Source: Betaproteobacteria bacterium (GTDB taxonomy: Bacteria; Pseudomonadota; Gammaproteobacteria; Burkholderiales; SG8-39). Taken from it: 5,156 nucleotides of DNA. Below, in pieces: positions 1 to 5,156 of the stretch. Each line of letters starts with the position of its first letter. Within the stretch, counting starts at the first letter, position 1. Below the pieces are notes generated by a model, which did no database searches, had not been told where the DNA came from, and was given only the letters and a program-made list of their open reading frames with translations. The stretch lies in assembly GCA_029865405.1 (NCBI GenBank), contig JAOUGZ010000239.1, positions 1-5,156 on the forward strand, in the 5' to 3' direction. The position numbers and the translations under genes were made by a program.

Positions 1-70
1 CTCGGTGGCAACGGGAGCGTTCAAGGCAGGCGATTCTAAACTACGCTCACCGCGTTTCCTGCCGGTCATC

Positions 71-98
71 CTGATTTTCCTTCCGCCAATCCTATAAT
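71..98 (+). promoter_or_regulatory. Candidate sigma70-type promoter for the small ORF and chaC
   Basis: A perfect TATAAT hexamer lies at 93-98. A weak -35-like CTGATT lies at 71-76 with a 16-bp spacer and matches TTGACA at only three of six positions. If the -10 is used, transcription would start near 104-106. That is just before the ATG at 115 and about 100 nt before the chaC ATG. The TATAAT also overlaps an ATG at 97-99 and lies just before a GTG at 99, so either of those being a real start would argue against this promoter. The -10 is clear in this GC-rich DNA; the -35 is poor. Confidence 0.35.
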
Positions 99-114
99 GT
101 GCGACGCAGCGCCC

Positions 115-204
115 ATGACGACGAAGAACCGGCCCCTGCTCAGCGAGGACTTTTCGTTCGGCGTCGCGCCGGACGTTGGCCGCCGGGCGTTGAGCCCCCA
201 TTGA
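115..204 (+). CDS. Possible small protein (29 aa), translationally coupled to chaC
   Basis: I do not recognise this peptide. It begins MTTKNRPLLSEDFSFG and ends RRALSPH, with no signal peptide or membrane segment. Two things support translation. Its TGA (202-204) overlaps the chaC ATG (204-206) as TGATG, a classic coupling arrangement. By hand count, G+C at codon positions 1, 2 and 3 is about 62, 52 and 90 percent (26 of 29 third positions), the profile of a real gene in GC-rich DNA. The frame is also open further upstream, with an ATG at 97 that would add six residues; I prefer 115 because 97 lies inside the TATAAT. No Shine-Dalgarno sequence is visible before either ATG. It could be a leader peptide that delivers ribosomes to chaC, a small protein, or the remnant of a longer gene. 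The short length keeps confidence moderate. Confidence 0.42.
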   Translation: MTTKNRPLLSEDFSFGVAPDVGRRALSPH

Positions 205-812
205 TGACGCCGGCGGATTTCCGCGCCGCCCTGCCGCGGGGCGATCTCTGGGTATTCGGCTACGGCTCGCTGATGTGGTCGCCGGGCTTCCCGTTCACTG
301 AGCGCTCGGTAGGCCTGCTGCGAGGTTATCACCGGGCGCTGTGCATCCTGTCGACCCGGCACCGCGGCACGCACCGCCGCCCGGGGCTCGTCATGGGCCT
401 GTGCCGCGGCGGCTCCTGCTGGGGCATGGCGTTCCGCGTTCCGGCGCGGCGCCTCGGCGCGGCGCTGACGAAGCTCTGGAACCGCGAGATGCCGCGCCGC
501 GTCTATCAGGCGCGCCTCGTGCCGGTGCGCATCTCGCGCGGCCGCAAGGTGCGCGCGCTCGCCTTCGTCGCCGACCCCGCGCACCCGCAGTTCATGCGCG
601 AGCTCGACCTGGAAAGCCGCGCCCAGCTCGTGGCGCAGGGCGTGGGCGGACGCGGCGCGTGCACGGCGTACGTCCGCTCTACGCTCGGCCATATGGCCGA
701 GCTCGGCGTGTCGGACCCTCACCTCGCGCGCGTGCTGGAGGCCGCCGAGGCCATGCGCGCCAGGGCGTCTGCCAGGCGCGCGCGCTGCGTGCCGAAATTG
801 AGCCGCACGTAG
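204..812 (+). CDS. chaC: ChaC-like glutathione-specific gamma-glutamylcyclotransferase
   Basis: This is probably the cytoplasmic enzyme that splits glutathione into 5-oxoproline and Cys-Gly. The 202-residue product carries the family's substrate-binding loop VFGYGSL at residues 17-23, followed by MWSPGFPF. A GYHRALC segment (41-47) and the RHRGTHRRPGLVMGL stretch (52-66) match the ChaC fold. E95, in LWNREM, aligns with the catalytic glutamate of the ChaC family (LWKREM in E. coli ChaC). The conserved core ends near HMAELGVSDPHL (163-174), and the last 25-30 residues are basic and not family-like. I chose ATG 204 because the core begins 16 residues later and the residues from an upstream GTG at 99 are unconserved. 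No Shine-Dalgarno is visible; coupling through TGATG to the small upstream ORF could supply ribosomes. Its 3' end overlaps the opposing patB-like gene by 94 bp. Confidence 0.88.
   Translation: MTPADFRAALPRGDLWVFGYGSLMWSPGFPFTERSVGLLRGYHRALCILSTRHRGTHRRPGLVMGLCRGGSCWGMAFRVPARRLGAALTKLWNREMPRRVYQARLVPVRISRGRKVRALAFVADPAHPQFMRELDLESRAQLVAQGVGGRGACTAYVRSTLGHMAELGVSDPHLARVLEAAEAMRARASARRARCVPKLSRT
683..702. repeat. Perfect 20-bp palindrome just past the patB stop
   Basis: GCTCGGCCATATGGCCGAGC is its own reverse complement. As RNA it could fold as an 8-bp stem with a four-base ATAT loop. It lies inside the chaC-like gene (coding around LGHMAEL) and 16 bp beyond the end of the patB-like gene on the minus strand. 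There is no U-tract after it in the patB direction, so it is not a standard intrinsic terminator. It could protect or help end the patB transcript, bind a dimeric protein, or be a coding coincidence. Confidence 0.45.
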
Positions 813-1870
813 CCCGGCGCGCCGAACTGCGCGCCCGGCGAGAGCGCGACGCCGTGCGCGAGAAAGTGCGCCTGCGGGTCCGCCACGCCGAGGCCGCGCG
901 CGTCGATCCACGCCAGGTAGGTCGCCTCGACATGCGCCATCGACAGGCCTCGCATCCGCGTCACGGTGCGCTGCACAAGGTCTCGATTGCCGCGCAGGTA
1001 CTCGAGCTGCGCCGCAAGCCAGGCGTCGCCGTCGCGGTACGCGGCGAGCGCGGCGACGTAGCCGAAGACCGACGGATCATGCACCGTGGCGTGATGGTCG
1101 GCCGAGAACGCGCGGCGCAGCGCCGCATCCTCGACGATCGCCCACGCGCATCCGGCGCCGGGGAAATTGAAGGTCTTGTTGGGCGAGGCGAGCGTCACCG
1201 TGCGGCGCGAGATCTCGGGCGCGAGCGCGGCAATCGGCAGGTGCGGCTTGCCTTCGTCGAGCAGCAGGTCGGCGTGAATCTCGTCCGAGCAGATGACGAG
1301 GTCGTGGCGCTCGGCGAAGCGTGCCAGGCGCTCGAGCTCGGCGCGCGTGAAGATCGTGCCACCCGGATTCTGCGGGTTGCACAGGTAGAGCAGCCGCGTG
1401 CCCGGCCGCACGGCGGCGGCCAGCCGCGCCTCGTCGAACACCCAGCGCCCGCCCTGTAGCACGAGCGGCACATCGTCGTGCGCGCGCGGCGCGAGCTCCA
1501 CCGCGCGCTTGAAATGATGGTAGATGGGCGTCGGCACCAGCACGTGCTCGTCGGCTCGCACCAGATGGCGCGCGGCCAGATGCAGGCCCGGGACCACGCC
1601 CGGCAGGAACACGATCCAGTCGGGCTCGATGCGCCAGCGGTACAGGCGCTGCATGCGCGTGACGATGGCCTCGCGCAGCTCGCCCGGCGGCGCCGTATAG
1701 CCCAGCACGCCGTGGCGCAGGCGCGCCGCCATCGCCTCCAGCACGCACTCGGGCGCCCGGAAATCCGTGTCCGCGACCCAGAGCGGAATCAAGTCGCGCC
1801 CGGCGTAGCGTTCCCAGCGCGAAGACCAGGTGCCCGCGCGATCGGTGACGGAATCGAAATCGAATGGCAC
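719..1870 (-). CDS. patB: PatB/MalY-type PLP-dependent C-S lyase (cystathionine beta-lyase-like)
   Basis: This is a fold-type I PLP enzyme of the MalY/PatB group, which cleaves cystathionine or related cysteine thioethers by beta-elimination to a thiol, pyruvate and ammonia in the cytoplasm. Numbering from GTG 1870 (383 aa, normal for the family), the N-terminal PFDFDSVTDRAGTWSSRW block is typical. NPQNPGG lies at 165-171 and SDEIHADL at 195-202. The PLP-binding lysine is K232 in SPNKTFNFPG, and the carboxylate-binding arginine is R356 in GYVRLNFG. A TTG at 1888 would add six residues, but it lies inside the U-tract of the preceding terminator, so GTG 1870 is preferred; no Shine-Dalgarno is visible. 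It shares its strand with the TRAP operon but lies beyond that operon's terminator. Its last 31 codons lie opposite the 3' end of the chaC-like gene. Aminotransferase activity is the alternative, but the SDEIH and SPNKTFN motifs favour a lyase. Confidence 0.9.
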   Translation of the reverse strand: MPFDFDSVTDRAGTWSSRWERYAGRDLIPLWVADTDFRAPECVLEAMAARLRHGVLGYTAPPGELREAIVTRMQRLYRWRIEPDWIVFLPGVVPGLHLAARHLVRADEHVLVPTPIYHHFKRAVELAPRAHDDVPLVLQGGRWVFDEARLAAAVRPGTRLLYLCNPQNPGGTIFTRAELERLARFAERHDLVICSDEIHADLLLDEGKPHLPIAALAPEISRRTVTLASPNKTFNFPGAGCAWAIVEDAALRRAFSADHHATVHDPSVFGYVAALAAYRDGDAWLAAQLEYLRGNRDLVQRTVTRMRGLSMAHVEATYLAWIDARGLGVADPQAHFLAHGVALSPGAQFGAPGYVRLNFGTQRARLADALARMASAASSTRAR

Positions 1871-1886
1871 GCGGGGGTTGTAGCAC

Positions 1887-1916
1887 AAAAAAAACGCCGG
1901 GCGCGAGGCCCGGCGT
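1887..1916 (-). terminator. Intrinsic terminator of the dctPQM operon
   Basis: A perfect 9-bp GC-rich stem (1894-1902 paired with 1908-1916, ACGCCGGGC with GCCCGGCGT) has a five-base loop. On the minus strand it is followed directly by a run of T residues (positions 1893 down to 1887). This is a textbook Rho-independent terminator for minus-strand transcription, placed 19 bp after the dctM stop codon. The + strand lacks a T-run after the stem, so it should work in one direction only. It ends just 16 nt before the patB GTG. Confidence 0.93.
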
Positions 1917-1935
1917 CAGCGAGTGGCGCTTGCCG

Positions 1936-3447
1936 CTACTTGCCAGCCTTGGTCGCTTCGTCTTGTTTCAGGCTGCCTCCCGCGCCCTCCTCCTCCTTGT
2001 CCTGTCGCGCGTCTTCCTCGCGCGCGTCCCTGATCGCATCGGTCAGCGCCTCGCCGTAGCCGCCGTCCTGCTGGTAGGCGTCGAGGCCGATGTTGTCTTC
2101 CACCTGCTCGACCTTTTGCGCGCGGAACTCTGCGTTGAGCTTCTCCGGCAGCCAGGTCGCGACCTGCGGGTAGGCGATCAGGATGGCGATGGCGATCACC
2201 TGCAGGATCATGAACTCGAACATGCCCTTGTAGATCGTGCCCAGCGACCATTCCTTGACCACCTGCCGCAGGTAGTACGCCGACATCGCCACCGGCGGCG
2301 ACAGGAACGCGGTCTGCAGCGTCACCGCCACCAGCGCGCCGAACCACACCATGTCGAAATTGAGCGCCTTCACCACCGGGTAGAAGATCGGCAGGAACAC
2401 CAGCACGATCGCCGGCCACTCGAAGGGCCAGCCGAGAAGAAAGATCAGCACGATGCAGACGATCAGCATCATGGTCGGCGACAGCGGCAGCGAGAGCAGC
2501 GTTTCGGTGATCCAGTTCGCCGAGCCCAGCCGCGCGAACACCGCGCCGAAGATGTTCGATGTCACCGCCAGCAAGAGCACCATCGCCGAGGTCGCAGTGG
2601 TGCTGAGCAACGCCTGCTTGATGCCCGCCAGGGTCAATTTGCGATAAGCCGCTGCGAGAATCCCGGCGCCGAGCGCGCCCACCGCCGAGGCCTCGGTCGG
2701 CGTCGCCAGGCCCGCGAGTATCGAGCCCAGCGTCGCCGTGATGAGGCCGAGCAACGGCACGACCCCGACCATCACCTCCCAGATCATCGCCGGGAGGCTG
2801 TGGACCCGCTCTTCCCTGGGCACCGGGGGACCGAGCTTCGGGTTGATGAAGGAACGCCCGAGCAGGTAAGACAGGTACAAGGCGGCGAGGATGATGCCGG
2901 GACCGAAGGCCGCCGCATACAGGTCGGACACCGGCACGCCGAGCACCGGACCCATGACGATCAGCATCACCGAAGGCGGGATCAGGATGCCGAGCGTGCC
3001 GCCCGCGGTGATCGCGCCAGCCGAGAGCTTGGCATCGTAGCCGGTCTTGATCATGATCGGCGAGGCCATGATGCCCAGCACCGTGACCGCGGCGCCGACG
3101 ATGCCGGTGGCCATCGCGAACACTGCCGCCGTCAGGATCACGACCGCATACAGCGAACCCCGGATCGGCGCGAGCAGCAGCCGGAACGCCGTGAACAATC
3201 GCTCCATCAGCCCGGCCTGCTCGGTGAGAAAGCCCATCAGCACGAACAGCGGCACCGCCGCGAGCAGCTCCTCCTTCATCATGCCGATGGTCTGGAAGTA
3301 GGCCAGATCGAAGACCGTATGGCCGAAGCTGAAGTAGCCGAAGGTCAGCGCGAGGAACAGCAGCGTGAACGAGATCGGAAAGCCGATGAAGATCACGCCG
3401 ATCATCACGACCAGCATGATCAGGCCGGTGAGCGCCTCGCCGGTCAT
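1936..3447 (-). CDS. dctM: TRAP transporter large permease, DctM family (FcbT3-like)
   Basis: This inner-membrane subunit forms the sodium-coupled substrate channel of a TRAP importer. The 503-residue product is mostly hydrophobic, with about 12 likely membrane segments between residues 1 and 428. Family signatures are visible: PLFVLMGFL at 66-74, GGTLGILIPPSVMLIV at 149-164, GLATPTEASAVGALGA at 246-261 and QTAFLSPPVAMSAYYL at 378-393. The style fits the mannitol/chloroaromatic (FcbT3) branch rather than C4-dicarboxylate DctM. ATG 3447 was chosen because it gives the normal N-terminus, overlaps the dctQ stop as ATGA and has AAGGAG 11 nt upstream. The same frame is open much further upstream, but that part is the shadow of dctQ. 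Residues from about 435 to the end form an unusual hydrophilic, acid- and lysine-rich tail. An intrinsic terminator follows the stop. Confidence 0.95.
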   Translation of the reverse strand: MTGEALTGLIMLVVMIGVIFIGFPISFTLLFLALTFGYFSFGHTVFDLAYFQTIGMMKEELLAAVPLFVLMGFLTEQAGLMERLFTAFRLLLAPIRGSLYAVVILTAAVFAMATGIVGAAVTVLGIMASPIMIKTGYDAKLSAGAITAGGTLGILIPPSVMLIVMGPVLGVPVSDLYAAAFGPGIILAALYLSYLLGRSFINPKLGPPVPREERVHSLPAMIWEVMVGVVPLLGLITATLGSILAGLATPTEASAVGALGAGILAAAYRKLTLAGIKQALLSTTATSAMVLLLAVTSNIFGAVFARLGSANWITETLLSLPLSPTMMLIVCIVLIFLLGWPFEWPAIVLVFLPIFYPVVKALNFDMVWFGALVAVTLQTAFLSPPVAMSAYYLRQVVKEWSLGTIYKGMFEFMILQVIAIAILIAYPQVATWLPEKLNAEFRAQKVEQVEDNIGLDAYQQDGGYGEALTDAIRDAREEDARQDKEEEGAGGSLKQDEATKAGK

Positions 3448-3995
3448 ATCTCGATCTTCTCCTTGTGCTCGAGCTCGATGCCCAGGCGCGCGGAATAGAC
3501 GCTCTTGATGGTCTCCGACACGCCCTGGATGAGGAGCAGCAGCGCGGCCACGGGCACGACCAGCTTGAACGGCCAGAGCACGGGCCGCCAGGGCGTCTGC
3601 TCGGACAGTTCCATGATCGAGTACGCGTACCAGGCCTCGTTGGCGCTGACCACCATGAAGACGATGAGCGAAGGAAAGAAGAACACGAGGTAGGCCACGG
3701 AGTCGATGACGCCCTTGGTGCGGATCGACCAGCGCTCGAAGAAGAAGTCGGTGCGGATGTGCGCACCCTTGTGCAGCGCGTAGGCCGAGCCGAGCATGAA
3801 CACGCTGGCGTACATCATGTAGGTGAAGTCGAATACCCAGATGGTGGGCGCGTTGAACACGTAGCGCATCATCACTTCGTAGGCCACGGCGAGCATCATC
3901 GGCACGTTGAGCAGCGCGATCCACAGGCCGGTGCCGTCCGTGAAGCGGTCGATCACCCGTACGATCGCGATCAGCTTCGGAGAAGGTTCAGCCAT
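3444..3995 (-). CDS. dctQ: TRAP transporter small permease, DctQ family (FcbT2-like)
   Basis: This is the small inner-membrane subunit that pairs with DctM in a TRAP importer. The 183-residue product has four clear hydrophobic segments, near residues 22-42, 53-73, 98-118 and 141-161, as expected for DctQ. Conserved marks are the MMRYVFNAPTIWV stretch (42-54), the GAHIRTDFF loop (77-85) and TPWRPVLWPFKLVVP (134-148), the last being typical of the FcbT2-like branch. The C-terminus is charged (ELEHKEKIE) and probably cytoplasmic. ATG 3995 gives the normal length; its Shine-Dalgarno is weak (GGGATCGGG region). Its TGA overlaps the dctM ATG by four bases (ATGA). It lies 132 bp after dctP, across a strong hairpin. 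Confidence 0.93.
   Translation of the reverse strand: MAEPSPKLIAIVRVIDRFTDGTGLWIALLNVPMMLAVAYEVMMRYVFNAPTIWVFDFTYMMYASVFMLGSAYALHKGAHIRTDFFFERWSIRTKGVIDSVAYLVFFFPSLIVFMVVSANEAWYAYSIMELSEQTPWRPVLWPFKLVVPVAALLLLIQGVSETIKSVYSARLGIELEHKEKIEI
3459..3464 (-). promoter_or_regulatory. Ribosome binding site of dctM inside dctQ
   Basis: On the minus strand the sequence reads AAGGAG, 11 nt before the dctM ATG at 3447. It supports that start over any longer version of the open frame. The spacing is slightly long, and coupling through the ATGA overlap with dctQ probably helps initiation. Confidence 0.6.
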
Positions 3996-4006
3996 GCCCG
4001 ATCCCG

Positions 4007-4027
4007 TAGACAGTCGTCCGTAGTCCG
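4007..4027. repeat. Degenerate heptad repeat, three units, upstream of dctQ
   Basis: Three adjacent seven-base units, TAGACAG, TCGTCCG and TAGTCCG, lie within the dctQ leader. Units two and three differ by one base; unit one is more diverged. They may be the trace of a small tandem repeat or just local low complexity. No function is implied. Confidence 0.3.
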
Positions 4028-4050
4028 ATTTTGAGTCGCCGCCGCGTGGC

Positions 4051-4067
4051 CCGTCCGGGGCGGACGG
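4051..4067. other. Minor hairpin in the dctP-dctQ gap
   Basis: CCGTCC (4051-4056) pairs with GGACGG (4062-4067) around a five-base loop. On the minus-strand transcript it lies after the stronger hairpin at 4081-4108 and has no U-tract, so it is more likely to add mRNA structure than to terminate transcription. Confidence 0.4.
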
Positions 4068-4071
4068 TGCG

Positions 4072-4108
4072 GAAACGAAAGCGGGGGCGGAAGTCTCTCC
4101 GCCCCCGC
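4072..4108 (-). terminator. Intercistronic terminator/attenuator between dctP and dctQ
   Basis: A perfect 11-bp stem (4081-4091 with 4098-4108, GCGGGGGCGGA with TCCGCCCCCGC) has a six-base loop. On the minus strand it is followed by TTTCGTTTC (4080 down to 4072), an interrupted U-tract. This looks like a leaky terminator or a 3'-end stabilising hairpin for dctP mRNA. Because no obvious promoter separates dctP from dctQM, partial read-through is the simplest reading. It would give far more binding protein than permease, as TRAP and ABC importers often need. The stem starts 20 bp after the dctP stop. Confidence 0.75.
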
Positions 4109-4127
4109 GAGGCCGCTTGTCCAGGCC

Positions 4128-5156
4128 CTATTTCTTGCCCTTGCCGGCCGCTTTTTCCGGCCAGTAGTAGTTCGCTACGAACGAATACGGCGGGAACATG
4201 AAGCGCTTCGCCGGCACCACCAGTGCCGCGTACTCGCGCTGCGAATCGTGCGTCTTCTTGAAGAACGCGTTCTTGCCCGCTTCCTCCTTCGCGATCTTGT
4301 CCCAGGCCTTCAGGAACTCGACCAGGATGTCCGGCGGGGTGCGCAGGATCTGCACGCCGTGCTTCTCCTGCAGCTCGCGGATGGCGTCGGCGTTCTGCCG
4401 CTGCCACTTCGCCCACCAGATGATGAAGGTCTCGCTCGCCACGGACTTGATCAGTTCCTGGTGCTCGGGTTTCAGGCCCTTCCACACGTCGCCGTTGATC
4501 AGCACTTCGCCGATCGTCACGTTCTCGTGCACGCCGGGGGTGTAATGGTATTTCCAGACGTTCTGGAACCCGAGGCGCAGGTCCTCGACCCCGCCGACCC
4601 ACTCGGCGCAGTCGATCACGCCGCGCTGCGCCGAGGGGATGATCTCGCCGCCCGGCATGTTGACGGTGTTCATGCCCATCGACTTCCAGACCTCCGCGGC
4701 CATGCCGGTCTGCCGGCACTTCATGCCCTTGAAGTCAGCCAGGTTCTTGATCGGCCGCTTGAACCAGCCGAAGGCCTGCGGGCCCGAGGGCAGAATGGGG
4801 ATCCACTGGACGTTGAGCTTGAGCTCTTGCTGGAACAGCTCGTTGCACAGATCGATGCCGCCGCCGTGGTGCATCCAGCCGAGCGCGTCGATCATGTCCA
4901 TGCCGAACGTGCCGCCGGGACCGCCGGTGCACAGGATCGAGGCCTTGTTCTTGCCGACCCAGTAACCCGACCAGGCGTGCGCGCCATCGAGCACTTTCTT
5001 GTGGGTGGCGTCGAGCACCTCGAACGCCGGCACGACCTGGCCGGCGGGCATCGTGTTGATCTTCAGCGTGCCGCCGCTCACCTTGCCGACGCGGTCGGCG
5101 AAATACAGGAAGTTTTCGTACAGCGTGAGGCTCGCAGGCCAGGTGGCCTGCATGTT
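4128..5156 (-). CDS. dctP: TRAP transporter periplasmic substrate-binding protein, DctP family (FcbT1/TakP-like), 5' partial
   Basis: This is the periplasmic receptor that captures a carboxylate ligand and hands it to DctQ/DctM. The visible 342 residues reach the stop, but the frame continues past the right edge, so the Met at 5153 is internal and the start and signal peptide lie outside. Numbering from that Met: the N-terminal beta-strand and helix are ATWPASLTLYENF; MPAGQVVPAFEVLDA lies at 35-49; GPQAFGWF at 124-131; and GMKCRQTG at 143-150 carries R147, the position of the conserved arginine that clamps the ligand carboxylate. IDCAEWVGG at 180-188 matches the (D)AAEW motif of the keto-acid/mannitol/chloroaromatic group, where the Glu-Trp pair contributes to the ligand and cation site. 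The C-terminal helix ends in KAAGKGKK. The branch points to a 2-oxo or hydroxy acid or an aromatic carboxylate; the exact ligand cannot be read from sequence. It is first in the operon, followed by a hairpin. Confidence 0.94.
   Translation of the reverse strand, partial: NMQATWPASLTLYENFLYFADRVGKVSGGTLKINTMPAGQVVPAFEVLDATHKKVLDGAHAWSGYWVGKNKASILCTGGPGGTFGMDMIDALGWMHHGGGIDLCNELFQQELKLNVQWIPILPSGPQAFGWFKRPIKNLADFKGMKCRQTGMAAEVWKSMGMNTVNMPGGEIIPSAQRGVIDCAEWVGGVEDLRLGFQNVWKYHYTPGVHENVTIGEVLINGDVWKGLKPEHQELIKSVASETFIIWWAKWQRQNADAIRELQEKHGVQILRTPPDILVEFLKAWDKIAKEEAGKNAFFKKTHDSQREYAALVVPAKRFMFPPYSFVANYYWPEKAAGKGKK

Noticed and set aside
33..38. Minus-strand TAGAAT as a -10 for a gene beyond the left edge
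   Set aside because: The -10 matches five of six bases, but there is no matching -35 at 16-18 bp and the gene it would serve is not in the window.
99..203. N-terminal extension of the ChaC-like protein from GTG 99
   Set aside because: The 35 added residues are Arg/Pro-rich and not family-like, the GTG lies at the TATAAT, and a different frame over the same bases has the better coding profile.
66..911. Minus-strand open frame of 281 codons opposite chaC
   Set aside because: It is an Ala/Arg-rich low-complexity shadow across chaC and the patB 3' end, with no motif and no start context.
1871..1888. TTG start at 1888 for the patB-like gene
   Set aside because: It lies in the terminator's U-tract, and the six added residues are not part of the family N-terminus. 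GTG 1870 gives the typical PFDFD start.
1864..3498. Long + strand open frame (544 codons) opposite dctM, rich in His, Arg and Gln
   Set aside because: It is the antisense shadow of a well-supported membrane protein gene. The composition is what results from reading high-GC codons backwards, and no domain is recognisable.
3448..3924. Longer dctM start (frame open to 3924)
   Set aside because: The extension is Arg/His-rich sequence in the shadow of dctQ. ATG 3447 has a Shine-Dalgarno and the ATGA junction.

Overview
The window is GC-rich, compact bacterial DNA. Its gene content fits a betaproteobacterium (Burkholderiales-like): a tripartite TRAP transporter of the FcbT/TakP (keto-acid, mannitol/chloroaromatic) class, a PatB/MalY-type C-S lyase and a ChaC-type gamma-glutamylcyclotransferase. 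The taxonomic call is inferred from composition and protein style, not from a marker gene.

Layout, left to right. Positions 1-96 hold no recognisable gene, but a perfect TATAAT lies at 93-98. A possible unrecognised small protein (29 codons, 115-204, + strand) follows. Its TGA overlaps the ATG of the chaC-like gene (204-812, +) by one base, in the form TGATG. The chaC-like gene runs tail to tail into a minus-strand patB-like gene (719-1870), and the two share 94 bp of coding sequence. A perfect 20-bp palindrome (683-702) sits just beyond the patB stop. Immediately upstream of the patB start is a strong intrinsic terminator (hairpin 1894-1916, U-tract 1887-1893) that ends the next transcription unit on the minus strand.

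That unit is a TRAP transporter operon in the order dctP-dctQ-dctM, read right to left. dctP (4128-5156) runs off the right edge and lacks its start and signal peptide. A 132-bp gap with a strong 11-bp hairpin followed by a short U-rich tract separates it from dctQ. dctQ and dctM overlap by ATGA, so they are probably translationally coupled. Together they form a sodium-driven importer: DctP binds a carboxylate in the periplasm and the DctQ/DctM membrane pair carries it in.

The ChaC-like protein (glutathione to 5-oxoproline plus Cys-Gly) and the PatB-like protein (C-S bond cleavage of cystathionine or cysteine conjugates) both touch thiol and cysteine metabolism, but nothing in the sequence shows they act in one pathway. 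I see no exotic system here such as a CRISPR array, mobile element or defence island. The points most worth a second look are the TGATG-coupled small ORF, the chaC/patB coding overlap, the palindrome behind patB, the terminator abutting the patB start and the hairpin between dctP and dctQ.
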